A stretch of 64,000 nucleotides of DNA from Agapetus fuscipes (GCA_951799405.1 OX637337.1:13886347-13950346), one strand, 5' to 3'; shown: positions 33,801 to 41,824, numbered from the stretch's first letter. Translations and numbers: made by a program. Notes: generated by a model not told the origin, from the letters alone.

Positions 33801-36733
33801 GAGGGGATTTTTTACGAGGAGAGGGGGGCATATGGGGGGGCCCCCGAGCTTGTCCCCGCACCAGGGCCCCCAGAGGGGTTAATCCGGGCCTGCCAACACC
33901 CTGTCTAGGACATCCATCTTTCACACCTGAGTAAATGAACAAATTTCCATTACTCAGAAATTTCTCTCCTTCACCTTTCATTTTAGTTTCGGTCACACAT
34001 AAAATTTTAATTTTTCTCTCATTCATCTCTTTCAATAGTTCTTCTTCCTTATTTTTCATACCTCTTACATTCAAAGTAGCAATATTCCATTCATCTCCTT
34101 TCTTACGTCTGCTTTTACCAGGCCACTGTGGTTTCCCACTGTACCTGGTAAAGCTTTTGGCAACCCTGCAGGGGCCATCTGACACTCCTCCAACAGCATG
34201 GCGACTAGGATTGTCAGCCCTAGTGCGCCTTCGCATGACTATCTCATCGTTTGCCCACAGGAGCCCACATCACAGCACAGTGAACTAATGCCATACTGAC
34301 ACAAGTTTGCACACAACTAAAAATATCCTGGTTGTCAGTCAGGTGAAATAAAACACGTGGTCAAAAAAGTAAAAAAGGGCCACGAGACATGAAATCAACA
34401 ATGAAGTTAAAAAGAGAACGAAAAAGAAATAAAATAATACTACTGAATTTAAATAAGCAGCAAAAATAAATGACGCACAATACTTAACGAATATTGAGGT
34501 TAGGTTACCACGTGGCTATTTCCAATGAAGAAAAAAGCCTAAAAAACAACAAAAAACAATGAATTAATACAAATTCTCTTGTTATAAAGGTTAAAACTAA
34601 AACGCGGAACAAAATAGATATTAAAGTTAACGTTAAACATGAGAGAAACGAGAAAAAAAATAGAATTTACAATTTAGATAACCACGTGTTCACACCACGT
34701 GGTTATTTCTGAAGAAAATAAACGCGTAAATACAACAAAAACAATGAATTAATTAAAATTCTCTTGTTTTATAACACGGACACTAAACACGCGGAACAAA
34801 TTAAGGTACTTCAATCGCAAAGTAATGCCTTTAAGTAATTTAAATTAATAAAAAACACGGAGCAGCGTTGGACATGTCCGCACGCCACGGCAGCTGGATG
34901 AGAAGTGAGATGTGTTAGCGCGAAATTATACATATCTGCTTGTGGGAATGCATTTAGTGTAAATCTTAAATGATATATATCTTTGCAGCTTAGATTAGAT
35001 TAGGTACAAATAGATAATAACAAAGGTGAAGCAGCAGGAATTTGAACATTTATCAAACTATAAGAATTAGAACTTTTGTGTTAATGGATTTCTTAAGTTT
35101 CGAGGGCAATTAGTTGTCTGTCCTTGCATCCGGAATGGAGAACCCTGACACCGTCATTATTGAATGAGTGGTCATTTTCGATACAGTGGTCCGCCATCTC
35201 CAAATAACCAGACAAACCTCTAAATGCCCTCTTATGTTCTTTTTACCTCACATTTATAGATCTGAAGTTTGAGTTTGAAATAATATAGCTGCATAATCAT
35301 CCCAAATCTTTATCTGTTTTTACAACTAAGAGAAGAAATGTATGAAAAGTGATGAGTATGAATGTACTGCAGATCCACCACGGTATAGGATGAAGTAAAG
35401 ATGTGAACGATACAAAAGCTAATTAAATAGCAGCAGAGTTCCTGTTATTGCAACTACTTATGATTGTCCTCTGTGCTAATAGATGCTACATGTATTTTTG
35501 TGTGTGGCATTTCATGACATGATTTATTCCCTTTTTTCTGTTCGCATTTGGTAATTTACTCAATACAAACCGTCTAATGGTATCACAATGCCATATATTT
35601 CTACAGTCATGTTGAAATGAGAATGTATGCATGCTCAATCTCAGCCATAGTACATGCGCGGTTGAACAATATTTTATGATTTCATATAAGTAAAAAATAC
35701 TTGTAAGAGTGAATTTATTGTAAAAACTAGTAATCAAACATAAGTACAGGCAAATAAATATAATATTGACTTTCACTTCTTTTATCTGTTTAATAAATAA
35801 TAATTTGAATTATATTCCTTTTTCATAATCATTTTACTCATTTCCTCATCATTGTCCATCCCTAAATGAGGATGTACTAAAATCAATAAAGGCTGGTTGA
35901 TTTTCACCATTTTTTCACCGCTCTTGCCATTTTTAACTGTCATCTGCCTCTAAATTAATATATTGTACAAATTTAAGCCAGAATAAAAAGAAATGCAGCC
36001 ATATGGTGGAAAAATTATTGCCATCAAAATTACTAACAGAGGCGATAAAATAATGATTATCCTATTATTAAAAAACATTAAAAGTGTTAAAGAACTACTT
36101 TAATCTGAAACCACCAAACTTACTTATCAAAATACTCCAAATTGTATCCTTTTTTAAAAAAAAAATCAGGAGGCTTCAAAGGAAAAAAATCTGAGATATT
36201 TTCAGTGTAACAAATAAACACATTCATAATTGAAGCACATGATCTGACAATCGTAAGGTTTTAATTACTTCAAGTGGACAAGAAATTGTCATGTCTATTA
36301 TTTTTTATTTATTTCATGGTTTTTTCATGTCATGGTCATGGTATTGTATGCCACTGCACGTAATTACTAATTAGGCGTTGTGACACTTGTGGTGTCTATT
36401 GTGCCAATCGGCTGCGCCTCGTAGTACTATTAGCACTCGTATTACAACTGCCCTCATTACTTGGCAGTGGCATAAATAACTGTTTTTTCATTATTTATTG
36501 ACTAGCTTCCCTGTTAATCTTCTTTTATTGTTTTTCTTGCAGCTATTGCATTATCCAACGTAGAGGACGTTCGGGAGGTGCTGACCTACTACAGCCAGTT
36601 TGAGGATCCCATCGGCGCCTTTCGGGACAACCAGAGGCGACTCATGGAGCAGCTGGAGGAGCAAGAGAAGGAGGCGAGGGCGCAGGCGCCGCCCATGACC
36701 AGCAAGTGGGCACCCAGTTTCCTCAGGAAGTAA
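12694..36733 (+). CDS. TIM50: TIM50, TIM23-complex presequence receptor
   Basis: TIM50 receives presequences emerging from the TOM channel and hands them to the TIM23 channel in the mitochondrial inner membrane. Seven coding exons: 12694-12838, 13468-13651, 21562-21733, 23179-23312, 27291-27516, 28357-28480 and 36543-36733. All junctions are GT/AG and every phase matches. The total is 1176 bases, 391 aa, in the family's usual range. Residues 1-48 lack acidic residues and look like a mitochondrial targeting sequence. Residues 80-105 are highly charged. Residues 111-127 ([17 protein letters not shown]) form the single membrane span. The intermembrane-space HAD/FCP1-like domain starts near 190 with [16 protein letters not shown]. 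Where FCP1 phosphatases have DxDxT, this protein has E195 and T197, as expected for the non-catalytic TIM50 fold. GWRFKKRPG, VVDWN and NVEDVREVL follow, and the C-terminus is charged. About 24 kb is occupied by 1.2 kb of coding, because introns are full of retroelements. The start is the first ATG of the frame. Confidence 0.96.
13085..13291 (+). repeat. SINE-2 family, tRNA-like head with poly(A) (copy 1)
   Basis: A degenerate A box near GTTATAGCCGCGGGG is followed by a perfect B box, GGTTCGAATCC, at about 13135. The body has GACCCTGGTTCAACAGATG and GGCCAGGTAAAATAGGTTGG, and ends CACAAATCTATTTTTTTG plus an A run. The same order occurs at 44906-45178. It lies in TIM50 intron 1. Confidence 0.8.
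13468..13651 (+). CDS. TIM50: TIM50 coding exon 2
   Basis: 184 bases, acceptor TTTGTCAG, donor CTCGG|GTAAAG, phases 1 to 2. It encodes the matrix-side linker with a Glu/Lys/Asn-rich, probably helical stretch ([17 protein letters not shown]). Confidence 0.92.
13652..14006. other. TIM50 intron 2, first part
   Basis: Nothing recognisable; AT-rich intronic sequence without a repeat match elsewhere in the window. Confidence 0.5.
14007..14300 (+). repeat. 57-bp minisatellite with 114-bp alternation
   Basis: GTGACTCATGTTTTACTCAT recurs at 14026, 14083, 14140, 14197 and 14254, exactly 57 bases apart. Successive units alternate between ATTGCAATG and ATTTCAATG, so the higher-order unit is 114 bases. 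Because 57 is a multiple of three, the array is an open frame, but it is intronic. Confidence 0.95.
14328..14601 (-). repeat. Tail unit joined to LINE-A copy 2
   Basis: Reading on the - strand, LINE-A copy 2 runs through about 105 bases of 3' UTR into CTCCTTGACTGATAGGTTGG and on to the AGATTTAGATTAGATTTTAG tail. It is intact across its length. Confidence 0.9.
14602..17612 (-). mobile_element. LINE-A copy 2, 5'-truncated, intact frame
   Basis: One uninterrupted frame runs from about 17612 to the stop at 14707-14709. Homology with copy 1 begins at the codons for KMNDCKEKE, so about 32 N-terminal residues including the WNVR motif of the endonuclease are missing. The open frame continues upstream into flanking DNA by chance. 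Confidence 0.88.
14707..17612 (-). CDS. LINE-A endonuclease/reverse transcriptase, N-terminally truncated
   Basis: About 968 codons of the EN-RT polyprotein of a non-LTR retrotransposon. Endonuclease motifs present: [24 protein letters not shown] and GSDHYLL. RT motifs present: [36 protein letters not shown] and YADDAVLV. The C-terminal region has WFGHLERM and [10 protein letters not shown]. The first endonuclease strand is lost, so the protein would not be functional despite the clean frame. It lies antisense in TIM50 intron 2. It is the reference that shows the two-base deletion in copy 1. Confidence 0.88.
17655..18084. other. TIM50 intron 2 between LINE-A copy 2 and a tail unit
   Basis: No coding or repeat signal recognised. 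Confidence 0.5.
18085..18343 (-). repeat. Tail unit, near full length
   Basis: On the - strand it begins CTCCTTGACTGATAGGTTGG and ends AGCTTAGATTATAGATAGAT. No LINE-A 3' UTR is attached. Confidence 0.88.
18344..20544. other. TIM50 intron 2, unannotated stretch
   Basis: No exon is supported. The only clear structure is a tandem duplication at 19339-19420, in which CATTAGTAATAAAAA followed by CAAAGAACTTCACAGTTGCA occurs twice. Confidence 0.5.
20545..20743 (-). repeat. Tail unit with internal deletion
   Basis: Tail-unit ends are both present (TTCCTTGACTTATAGGTTGG and CAACTTTAATTTAGATTAAG on the - strand), but the central part around the CATGCAGCATGTG segment is deleted. Confidence 0.85.
20744..21561. 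other. TIM50 intron 2, 3' part
   Basis: AT-rich with a GC-rich patch at about 20908-20970. No supported feature; the short open frames are unconserved in appearance. Confidence 0.5.
21562..21733 (+). CDS. TIM50: TIM50 coding exon 3 (membrane span)
   Basis: 172 bases, acceptor TATTCCAG, donor CAAAAG|GTACAG, phases 2 to 0. It holds the transmembrane helix and the start of the intermembrane-space part. LINE-B sequence begins only about 55 bases downstream of the donor. Confidence 0.95.
21789..22622 (+). mobile_element. LINE-B fragment, 5'-truncated
   Basis: The last 265 codons of LINE-B (from [10 protein letters not shown] to LCRGSGHP), then a short 3' UTR and a GTTACA tail of about three units. 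The sequence is close to the C-terminal part of 28825-31567. It is sense-oriented in TIM50 intron 3, about 55 bases after exon 3. Confidence 0.92.
22623..23178. other. TIM50 intron 3, 3' part
   Basis: No recognised feature. Confidence 0.5.
23179..23312 (+). CDS. TIM50: TIM50 coding exon 4
   Basis: 134 bases, acceptor TTATCCAG, donor GGAG|GTGAGG, phases 0 to 2. It encodes the proline-rich entry and the first strand of the HAD-like fold with the degenerate motif I. Confidence 0.95.
23601..24620 (+). pseudogene. LINE-A reverse transcriptase, C-terminal 339 codons
   Basis: Starts inside the RT palm after the [11 protein letters not shown] block. It keeps [26 protein letters not shown] and [10 protein letters not shown]. 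It is truncated at its 5' end by incomplete reverse transcription, so it is inactive. Confidence 0.88.
24785..24824 (-). other. LINE-C 3' UTR stem-loop
   Basis: A 9-bp outer stem (CCTCACCAA with TTGGTGAGG) and a 5-bp inner stem (AAGAG with CTCTT) around a CCAAG loop, about 85 bases from the poly(A) start. It may be a recognition structure for the element's own reverse transcriptase. Confidence 0.6.
25014..26545 (-). pseudogene. LINE-C reverse transcriptase (CR1/Jockey-like), truncated
   Basis: One open frame of about 510 codons without an N-terminus. Order of motifs: [66 protein letters not shown], the catalytic YADDTAII, then a basic C-terminal region. The endonuclease domain is absent through 5' truncation. 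The frame is clean, so the insertion is fairly recent. It lies antisense in TIM50 intron 4. Confidence 0.88.
26591..26835 (+). repeat. Tail unit of LINE-A copy 3, complete
   Basis: TTCCTTGACTTATAGGTTGG through to CAACTTAGATTATAGATTAT. One of the cleanest copies; a small deletion removes the second A-run base block. Confidence 0.92.
26990..27110 (-). repeat. SINE-1 fragment
   Basis: On the - strand it carries AGGGAGCTGGGAAACACCCA, TTGCTGGCGTAAGGGCAACC and the GACTCCTTCGGG block of SINE-1. Degraded at both ends; in TIM50 intron 4. Confidence 0.7.
27291..27516 (+). CDS. TIM50: TIM50 coding exon 5
   Basis: 226 bases, acceptor TGCCCACAG, donor TCTAAG|GTAATG, phases 2 to 0. It encodes [14 protein letters not shown], the motif II region VVIFTTE and [12 protein letters not shown]. 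Confidence 0.96.
27923..28150. mobile_element. hAT-type MITE, 228 bp, TSD TTACATAC
   Basis: Inverted ends of about 44 bp begin CAGTGGCGAAGGGTGCCATA and match the other end with four or five differences. The 8-bp duplication TTACATAC flanks both sides (27915-27922 and 28151-28158). It has no coding capacity and lies in TIM50 intron 5. Confidence 0.93.
28357..28480 (+). CDS. TIM50: TIM50 coding exon 6
   Basis: 124 bases, acceptor TTCACAG, donor CAAAA|GTATGT, phases 0 to 1. It encodes VIVVDWN (motif III/IV region) and [16 protein letters not shown]. Confidence 0.96.
28733..28793 (+). repeat. Tail unit split by LINE-B, 5' half
   Basis: GGCTTATGTTCATTTGAGAT up to GCGGCATGTGTTA. The unit resumes at about 34910 with ATGTGTTAGCGCGAAATTAT. 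The shared ATGTGTTA is the target-site duplication of LINE-B. Confidence 0.85.
32280..32468 (-). repeat. Tail unit inside the hAT-type element, truncated
   Basis: On the - strand it has GGCGGCAGGAGTTGGAAAGT, then ATGAGAGGATTGG and AAATGTTAATAGATCTTTGC. Its 5' part is replaced by SINE-1 at 32470. Confidence 0.8.
32476..32805 (-). repeat. SINE-1 with tRNA-like head
   Basis: The head (32805-32733) has an A box TAGCTCAGTTGG and a perfect B box GGTTCGAATCC. The body has ACTGGCAAGGTTTACTCAGC, GGAGCTGGGAAACCCCCACT, AATCGTAAAAATAAATAG and the 3' end ATGTGTAGCTTAGTTGCG. The anticodon-arm stem is poorly paired, so this is a tRNA-derived SINE and not a tRNA gene. Confidence 0.82.
32945..33308 (-). repeat. 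SINE-1 fragments (two, headless)
   Basis: A fuller copy covers 33308-33076 (GGAATAAAATACCGGCAAGG to GTGTAGCTTAGTTGCG). A small middle fragment covers about 33045-32945. Together with 32476-32805 they make three head-to-tail SINE-1 pieces. Confidence 0.78.
33485..33735 (+). repeat. Tail unit inside the hAT-type element
   Basis: It starts TTCCTTGACTTATATGTTGG and ends TTGCAATTTAGAGTATAGAT, with a few small deletions in the middle. Confidence 0.88.
34237..34917 (-). promoter_or_regulatory. LINE-B 5' UTR with duplicated block
   Basis: A block of about 115 bases occurs twice (about 34505-34625 and 34690-34802). It shares CCACGTGG-TATTT, ACAATGAATTAAT, AATTCTCTTGTT and CGCGGAACAAA. Four CACGTG palindromes lie at 34354, 34509, 34683 and 34696. 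This is the expected place for an internal promoter. Confidence 0.6.
34910..35000 (+). repeat. Tail unit split by LINE-B, 3' half
   Basis: ATGTGTTAGCGCGAAATTAT to TTTGCAGCTTAGATTAGATT; the continuation of 28733-28793. Confidence 0.85.
35001..35499. other. TIM50 intron 6 after the nested elements
   Basis: No recognised feature. A TGTCCTTGCATCCGGAATGG segment near 35121 is not repeated elsewhere in the window. Confidence 0.5.
35500..36485. repeat. About 1-kb dispersed repeat, copy 1
   Basis: It shares ordered blocks with 38870-39930: TTTGGTAATTTACT, ATCACAATGCCATA, AAGGTTTTAATTACTTCAA, TATTGTATGCCACTGCACGT and TTGGCAGTGGCATAAATAAC. The last two blocks are partly inverse to each other and bracket a 135-base segment ending just before TIM50 exon 7. 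Confidence 0.75.
36543..36733 (+). CDS. TIM50: TIM50 coding exon 7 (terminal)
   Basis: 191 bases, acceptor TTCTTGCAG, stop TAA at 36731-36733. It encodes [14 protein letters not shown] and a Glu/Gln-rich C-terminal helix. It is preceded by an 8-kb intron. Confidence 0.95.
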
Positions 36734-37179
36734 ACCTATAGGAGCTGAAGGAGCAGGAGAAGCATCCAAAATATGTTTACGAGTATGTATAAGGTATACA
36801 ACATCAGGCTGAACTTTCAGTCACATTCATTTATGGAGTCTGAACAATGTTTAGAATTTCTTTCAGCAGGGTAATGTCTTAGATCTAGGTAACCTTGAGG
36901 TCTTTAGCAACCAGCAACGAAATTTAACCTGGTTTGGTGATGTCTCAATTTTTGTGTTACATATTATTTGTGCTGACTCTTTTGCAAATGAAGGGAAATA
37001 TTCTGAGTTTACCCGGACAGAGCTAAGTCACAGATCGTTAATGTGCAGAGAAACCACGGAAAAATTAACAACTGATGATGACAGCTTTGGAAATATATCA
37101 TTGGGTATATGTCACAGTTTCTTTCCAGCTTTTTGTGGAAAACAAAGAGATTAAATGCATTACAAAATCTAAGCCATGT
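36734..37179. other. TIM50 3' flank
   Basis: Probably contains the 3' UTR. The nearest poly(A)-like signal is ATTAAA near 37151; no AATAAA occurs before 37700. No gene is supported. Confidence 0.4.
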
Positions 37180-37475
37180 CTATAATCTAAGTTGCAAAGA
37201 TAAAGTAACATTTAAAGTTCAAATTAAATGCATGCCCATAAACAGAAATGTGTAAGATCTAATCTAATCTAAGTTGCAAAGATATGTTACATTGGAGATT
37301 CACATTAAATGCATTCTCACAACCAGACATGTACAAGTTCGCGCTTGCACATGCCTCATGTGAGCCTATAACATAAAAACCAATCTCAAATGGACATACA
37401 CCCTGCAACTCTTGCCGTCCTTCCCTGTAACAGGGGTGACATTGGCAAAGTGAACCATTTTTACAGCATGGGTGG
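37180..37475 (-). repeat. Two tail-unit copies in tandem (one partial)
   Basis: A partial 3' end at 37180-37255 is followed by a fuller copy at 37256-37475, which ends at CCACCCATGCTG and lacks the TTCCTTGAC boundary. Confidence 0.8.
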
Positions 37476-38104
37476 TCCTTGCAACTTACATTATAGATAG
37501 ATCATAATAATTTCACAAATTTTTTTTTTTTGGTAGGCAGTAAAAAAACTTTATTTCACTGTTTTTTGAGATAAAAAAACCCACAGGAGAAATGTTTTGT
37601 ATCTTTGGAGATATTTAATATAAAAAACCTCGAGTTGGGTGGCTGGATTAGGCAGAAAATCGCTGGCGCTTCAGAGGTTAAATGTGACTGTTAAATTTTG
37701 GCCTGAAGGCAAATTCATACGTGGGGAAAATAAATAGTAAGTGAGCATTGCTCCATATTCACTAAATGGAGGGAAAAAATTATAATTACATTTTTTGTAC
37801 TCATCTTTCTTATCATTTTGTTGTATTGTTTTTAATATTTGCATGTCAACTCAATAGAGCAATCAAATAAGTATGTTGGTCTTATGCATAGACATTTCTA
37901 TACTGCTGAGGATGTTGCTATGTATTTAGGTTTTCTGTACAAAGAATTTTGTTACTTTCTGGAATAATATTCTTTATTGTATGATTGACAACATTATAAG
38001 GACCACTCTGAACCCCGAGTACAAAACACACACCAAAAAAACTCATCAAACAAACATTCTGTTGTATATCCAATATCCATACAAAAACAGTGTCTATCAT
38101 CAGA
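37476..38104. other. Intergenic, no feature seen
   Basis: AT-rich sequence with a T run at 37521-37531; nothing recognisable. Confidence 0.45.
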
Positions 38105-38690
38105 TGCGGTCAAGACCCTAGTGGGGGCGTTTGTGATGTCTCGGATTGACTATTGCTCGACGCTTTATAGTGGTCAGCCAAAGAAGCAGTTCAACCGCTT
38201 TCAATCTGTGTTGAATTCGGCAGCAAGACTCATATTCGGGATACCCAAATTCGCTCACATCACTCCGCTGTTAAAAAAACTACATTGGCTTCGTTTCCCG
38301 TAGAGGGTGGTCTACCGTGTTTGTAATATAAAGCCATCAATGGCTTGGCTCCACCTTTCTGACTGACATGATTTTGCCTGTTGAAATGGGTGTATGGAGG
38401 CAGACACTCAGATCCGCAGGCGATGGAGCAGTCAATTTGGTTCAGCCGCGCCGTCAGATTCGTACAAATTTCGGAGACCGCGCTTTCCGTGTTGCGGGTC
38501 CGGTAGAGTGGAACAGACTGCCAACCGGAGTGAAGAACTCCAAATATGTGGATGTATTTCGCGGAGCATTCAAGACACACCTTTTAGAAAGTCTTATCCA
38601 TGATCGGAGAGGACCCTTGAGTTGTGACACACAAAAACGGCGCTCTATTATCATTTGTATTTTAAAATAAATTAGCCTGATAATAATAAT
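38105..38690 (+). mobile_element. CR1-like LINE 3' fragment, decayed
   Basis: Frames give MSRIDYCSTLYSGQPKKQF, then LNSAARLIFGIPK, ITPLLKKLHWLRF, RAFRVAGPVEWNRLP and FRGAFKTHLLESL, the usual CR1-type RT C-terminus. Stops and shifts near 38300-38370 break it. It is 5'-truncated and ends AAAATAAATTAGCCTG. Confidence 0.85.
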
Positions 38691-38869
38691 ACATTTTTCT
38701 ATTTATGCGATCATTTGGTTATTCAATGCGTTTTACTCGGGGTAAGTATTGGTTTCTACTTAAAAAAAAAAATAATAACCTTTGTCGGGCATTACTTTAT
38801 GGGTGGCCGGTCTCATGCCACCCAACAAGTTAAGTTACTTATTTATAATGTATCCCATAAAATGCATTA

Positions 38870-39930
38870 TTAATGAAAACATTTTGTTTATCAAAAAATC
38901 TTTATTTTGCATTCATTGTAATTTTACAATACATAAAAATCTTTTTTCTACTCCCATTTGGTAATTTACTAATTACAAAACGGCTAACGCAATCACAATG
39001 CCATACATTTCTACACCCGTTGCATAATGTTACATTATGCAACCGGTAACCGTGTTAAAATGAACATGTGCGCATGCGCATTGTCAGAATTGGAACCATT
39101 TTTTAATTTCAAATGTCAACCTTGTATGGGGGGGGTATGAAGACCTGTCAATCCAAGATGGCCGCAAGCGATCAGCTGATTAGGCTTCATACAATATTAG
39201 TGATATTCGGTAGGTAGGAATTACCGTGGTGATGAGACTTTCAGCCCTGTTCAGATGAAAATAAATAAGTATATTTTATGTGTAGAGTCAAATAAAAATT
39301 GTTAATAGTGCTAAAATTTATCGAATTTATTTATCGGATTGCTCCAAATAAAGCTTTCCTTTTTTCAATGGAAAATAAAAGGCTTGAAAGGAAAACAATA
39401 CAAAAAATTTCACCGCAAAAAATAAACAAACTCAAAAAGTTACTTGGTTAATAGGTGAGTATGAGGTTGATCACCTATGCTGTACAAATTTGGTTCACCT
39501 GCCAATACAACTGCAGGGCATATGTTTATTTGAGTTTTGGGTTTGAATGTTTAAGCTTATATGCAGGATGTAAAAGCGCGACCTTATACATATGTGTCGG
39601 CTTGTGGGCATGAATTCAATATGAAACCTAAATATAATTTATTTTTACAACTTAGGTTAGATTAGATAATCGAAGGGAATGATAAATCACACGTTTTGAC
39701 AAAGGTAAGGTTTTAATTACTTCAAATGGACGAGTACATTATAATGACTATTATTCACTATTTTGTTAATTCTCTCATGGTCGTAGAAAAAGTATTGTAT
39801 GCCACTGCACGTAATTAGTCTTTGTAACACTCGTGCTTTCTATTGTGCCATTCGGCTGCGCCTCATGGCACAAACTAGCACTCGTGTTAAAAAGACTATC
39901 ATTACTTGGCAGTGGCATAAATAACTATTT
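38870..39930. repeat. About 1-kb dispersed repeat, copy 2 (with tail unit inserted)
   Basis: Diverged copy of 35500-36485, carrying an inserted tail unit at 39446-39668 and an extra palindrome (TTGCATAATGTTACATTATGCAA, split here at its centre near 39030). Confidence 0.75.
39446..39668 (+). repeat. Tail unit, diverged
   Basis: Starts near GGTTAATAGGTGAGTATGAG and ends ACAACTTAGGTTAGATTAGA; the most diverged near-complete copy. Confidence 0.75.
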
Positions 39931-40478
39931 AGATATATCACATAATATTTGTTCAGTGCAAGACTGTTTGTTTCCTATTTTACAATGAACTCTGTATGGG
40001 AGGCATTGAGTAAGATATGTCATTTGTAGGTTAGGAAAGCTTGTAACTAGTACCATTATTTAGTTAACTTTTAAGTATTAAATTTATTTTTAATTGGTAT
40101 GTATACAAGTTTGTAAATAAACCAAAATAAATTATGTGTGATGCTGTTTTCTTTGCTTTACTTTTTCTTAAATATAAATAATAAAGAAAAAAGTGTTGAG
40201 ACTCAACCATAACGTTTATATGACAATTATTGAGGGAGGGTGCTGTTGTCATGTTAGGGCCTACTAACTGATACAATCAAAGGGCATTATTTTGTTTGCC
40301 TTAACAAAATATTCTTAAACTTGAAGTCAGCTAATTTCACTTTGAGCTTTACAAGATGGCAGCATTAGTTTGGATGTGAAATGCGCAGCATATGCCAAGT
40401 CGAAGAGGGCCGCAGACGATAGAATGCAGTCGAAAATGAGATGCAGGAGTTGGTTAGCAAACCAATTACTTTACGCTT
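39931..40478. other. 3' flank of the TAF1C-like gene
   Basis: A minus-strand AATAAA occurs near 40084-40089 and is a plausible poly(A) signal. No other feature. Confidence 0.4.
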
Positions 40479-41824
40479 CTAATCATTACCAAACTGTGAA
40501 GGAAAGTCCGCCATCCAAGAGTTGACAGCTACTGTGGTATTTGGAGCGGGTAAAACTGTCCCATCAATTTCCTTTTCAGGTTCTTCAATATCCCACATCC
40601 CCAACAGTTCATTTGCCGTGATGTCGCCGTATCTCCTCAAATACTGCAGTGATCTATTTTTAAATAAAGATGATCGTGGTGCTTTTAACCGTGTCTTCGG
40701 CAAGCCTCTCTTCTGCATGGTTTTGAAACATTCCTTCATATTGGTCAATGAAGTCACTTCAAACTCAAATGGTTCCATATCAAATTTACTTTCCCACATC
40801 TTCATAGCTCCTTCAAAATCTTCATCTGTTTTATATGGTAGTAGTTTCTGTTTAAAAACATCACCAAATGAGTTTGCCGTTAATAAATTCAACTGGTTAT
40901 TTACATCAAAATAAAGCGCAAGACCTGTAGTTGACGCTTTACAATTTTGTTTCAGGTTTGTTGCAGGATTTAAGCAATGCCCCATTAGCTGCGCTTTTTT
41001 AAATGTATCGTTGATTGAAAGCAAATATTTTGGCATAAAATTATCAAAAGTACCTTCTGAAATCTCCATTTTTGTGTCATCAGATGAGGCAGAGAATCTG
41101 TTCAAAACCAAACAAGATTCTCCGGAAATTTGGCTTCCTAAGCAAACCAGTTCATCTTGTTCAGATAACATTTCAGTTTGGACGTAAAACGGCCGTGATT
41201 TGAAATCGATGGACCATTTGGTGACCTCTGGTTCTGTGTCACGACCAGATCTTAAATCGTAGAGGTACAGTCCATGAGTTGACACGGAATAAAAGCAATT
41301 CATCCCCTTTTCACTTATTTTACTTGCAGACAGCTCTTCACAATGCATGTGAAAAGCTTGGTGTATTTTAGTTTCTACCCGTTTCGTTCGCACGTCAAAG
41401 ATTTTCACCGCATTTTTGTTTGTAATGAATATAATATTTTCATCCATTATTTGCACAGACGACCAGTTGTCTATAACTTTATGTGTTGAAGTTTGATTGT
41501 TAAGCTGTACGGATGTTTCCACATTCAAATCATATAAATTAACACTGCCATCTGCACAAATGTAATATAAACTAGTCTGTGAATCATTTACTGCTAAACT
41601 TGTCAAGGGGATACTGAAATTTAAGGAATGAAAGTGTTCTAGTTGAAAATCTTCAGCTCCTTTCTCAAGTTTTAACAGAAATATATTGTATTTTTGTCTC
41701 ATGGCAACAATGCTTCTGTCGTTGGTCTGTGAGTACATTGTTTCATAAATAACTTGTTTATTTTTAACAGTGTGGGTAACTTGGACTTCATTGTTTTCTT
41801 CATTGCCTTCATACTTATACACAT
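40479..41824 (-). CDS. TAF1C-like gene, terminal exon
   Basis: 1346 bases with a TAG stop at 40479-40481, preceded by an acceptor with a long T tract. It holds the propeller-like part and the C-terminal tail, in one clean frame of 448 codons. Confidence 0.88.

Larger units (their letters stand above)
31576..33892. mobile_element. Non-autonomous hAT-type element, 2317 bp
   Basis: Ends CAGGCCCGGATT(T/A)A are inverted. The 8-bp duplication CCAACACC lies at 31568-31575 and 33893-33900. GGGCCCCC blocks lie near both ends. There is no transposase frame; the interior is filled with SINE-1 fragments and two tail units of opposite orientation. It is inserted in the LINE-B endonuclease coding region. 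Confidence 0.93.
28825..34236 (-). pseudogene. LINE-B endonuclease/reverse transcriptase, disrupted by insertion
   Basis: The start ATG is at 34236. The first part (34236-33893) holds [11 protein letters not shown] and VTETKMKG of the endonuclease. The frame is cut at RQGVG by the hAT-type element and resumes at 31567. It then gives [22 protein letters not shown], the RT blocks [33 protein letters not shown] and YADDAVLI, then WFGHVERM and [10 protein letters not shown], stopping at 28825. The second part has no stop or frameshift, and the flanking frames agree across the 8-bp duplication, so the insertion is the only visible break. It lies antisense in TIM50 intron 6. Confidence 0.88.
28794..34917 (-). 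mobile_element. LINE-B, full length, split by a hAT-type element
   Basis: An 8-bp duplication ATGTGTTA flanks the copy. The 3' end is the stop codon, about 20 bases of UTR and three GTTACA units, as in the 21789-22622 copy. The 5' end is a UTR of roughly 680 bases. Without the 2317-bp insertion and its duplicated 8 bases the element is about 3.8 kb. A single EN-RT frame, a tiny 3' UTR and a simple-repeat tail suit an RTE-like clade. Confidence 0.9.

Noticed and set aside
35486..35776. 96-codon - strand frame in TIM50 intron 6
   Set aside because: It falls in a repeat that recurs at 38870-39930, where the frame is not maintained.
36954..37154. 66-codon frame downstream of TIM50
   Set aside because: No start context, splice signals or family features; it lies in the presumed 3' UTR.
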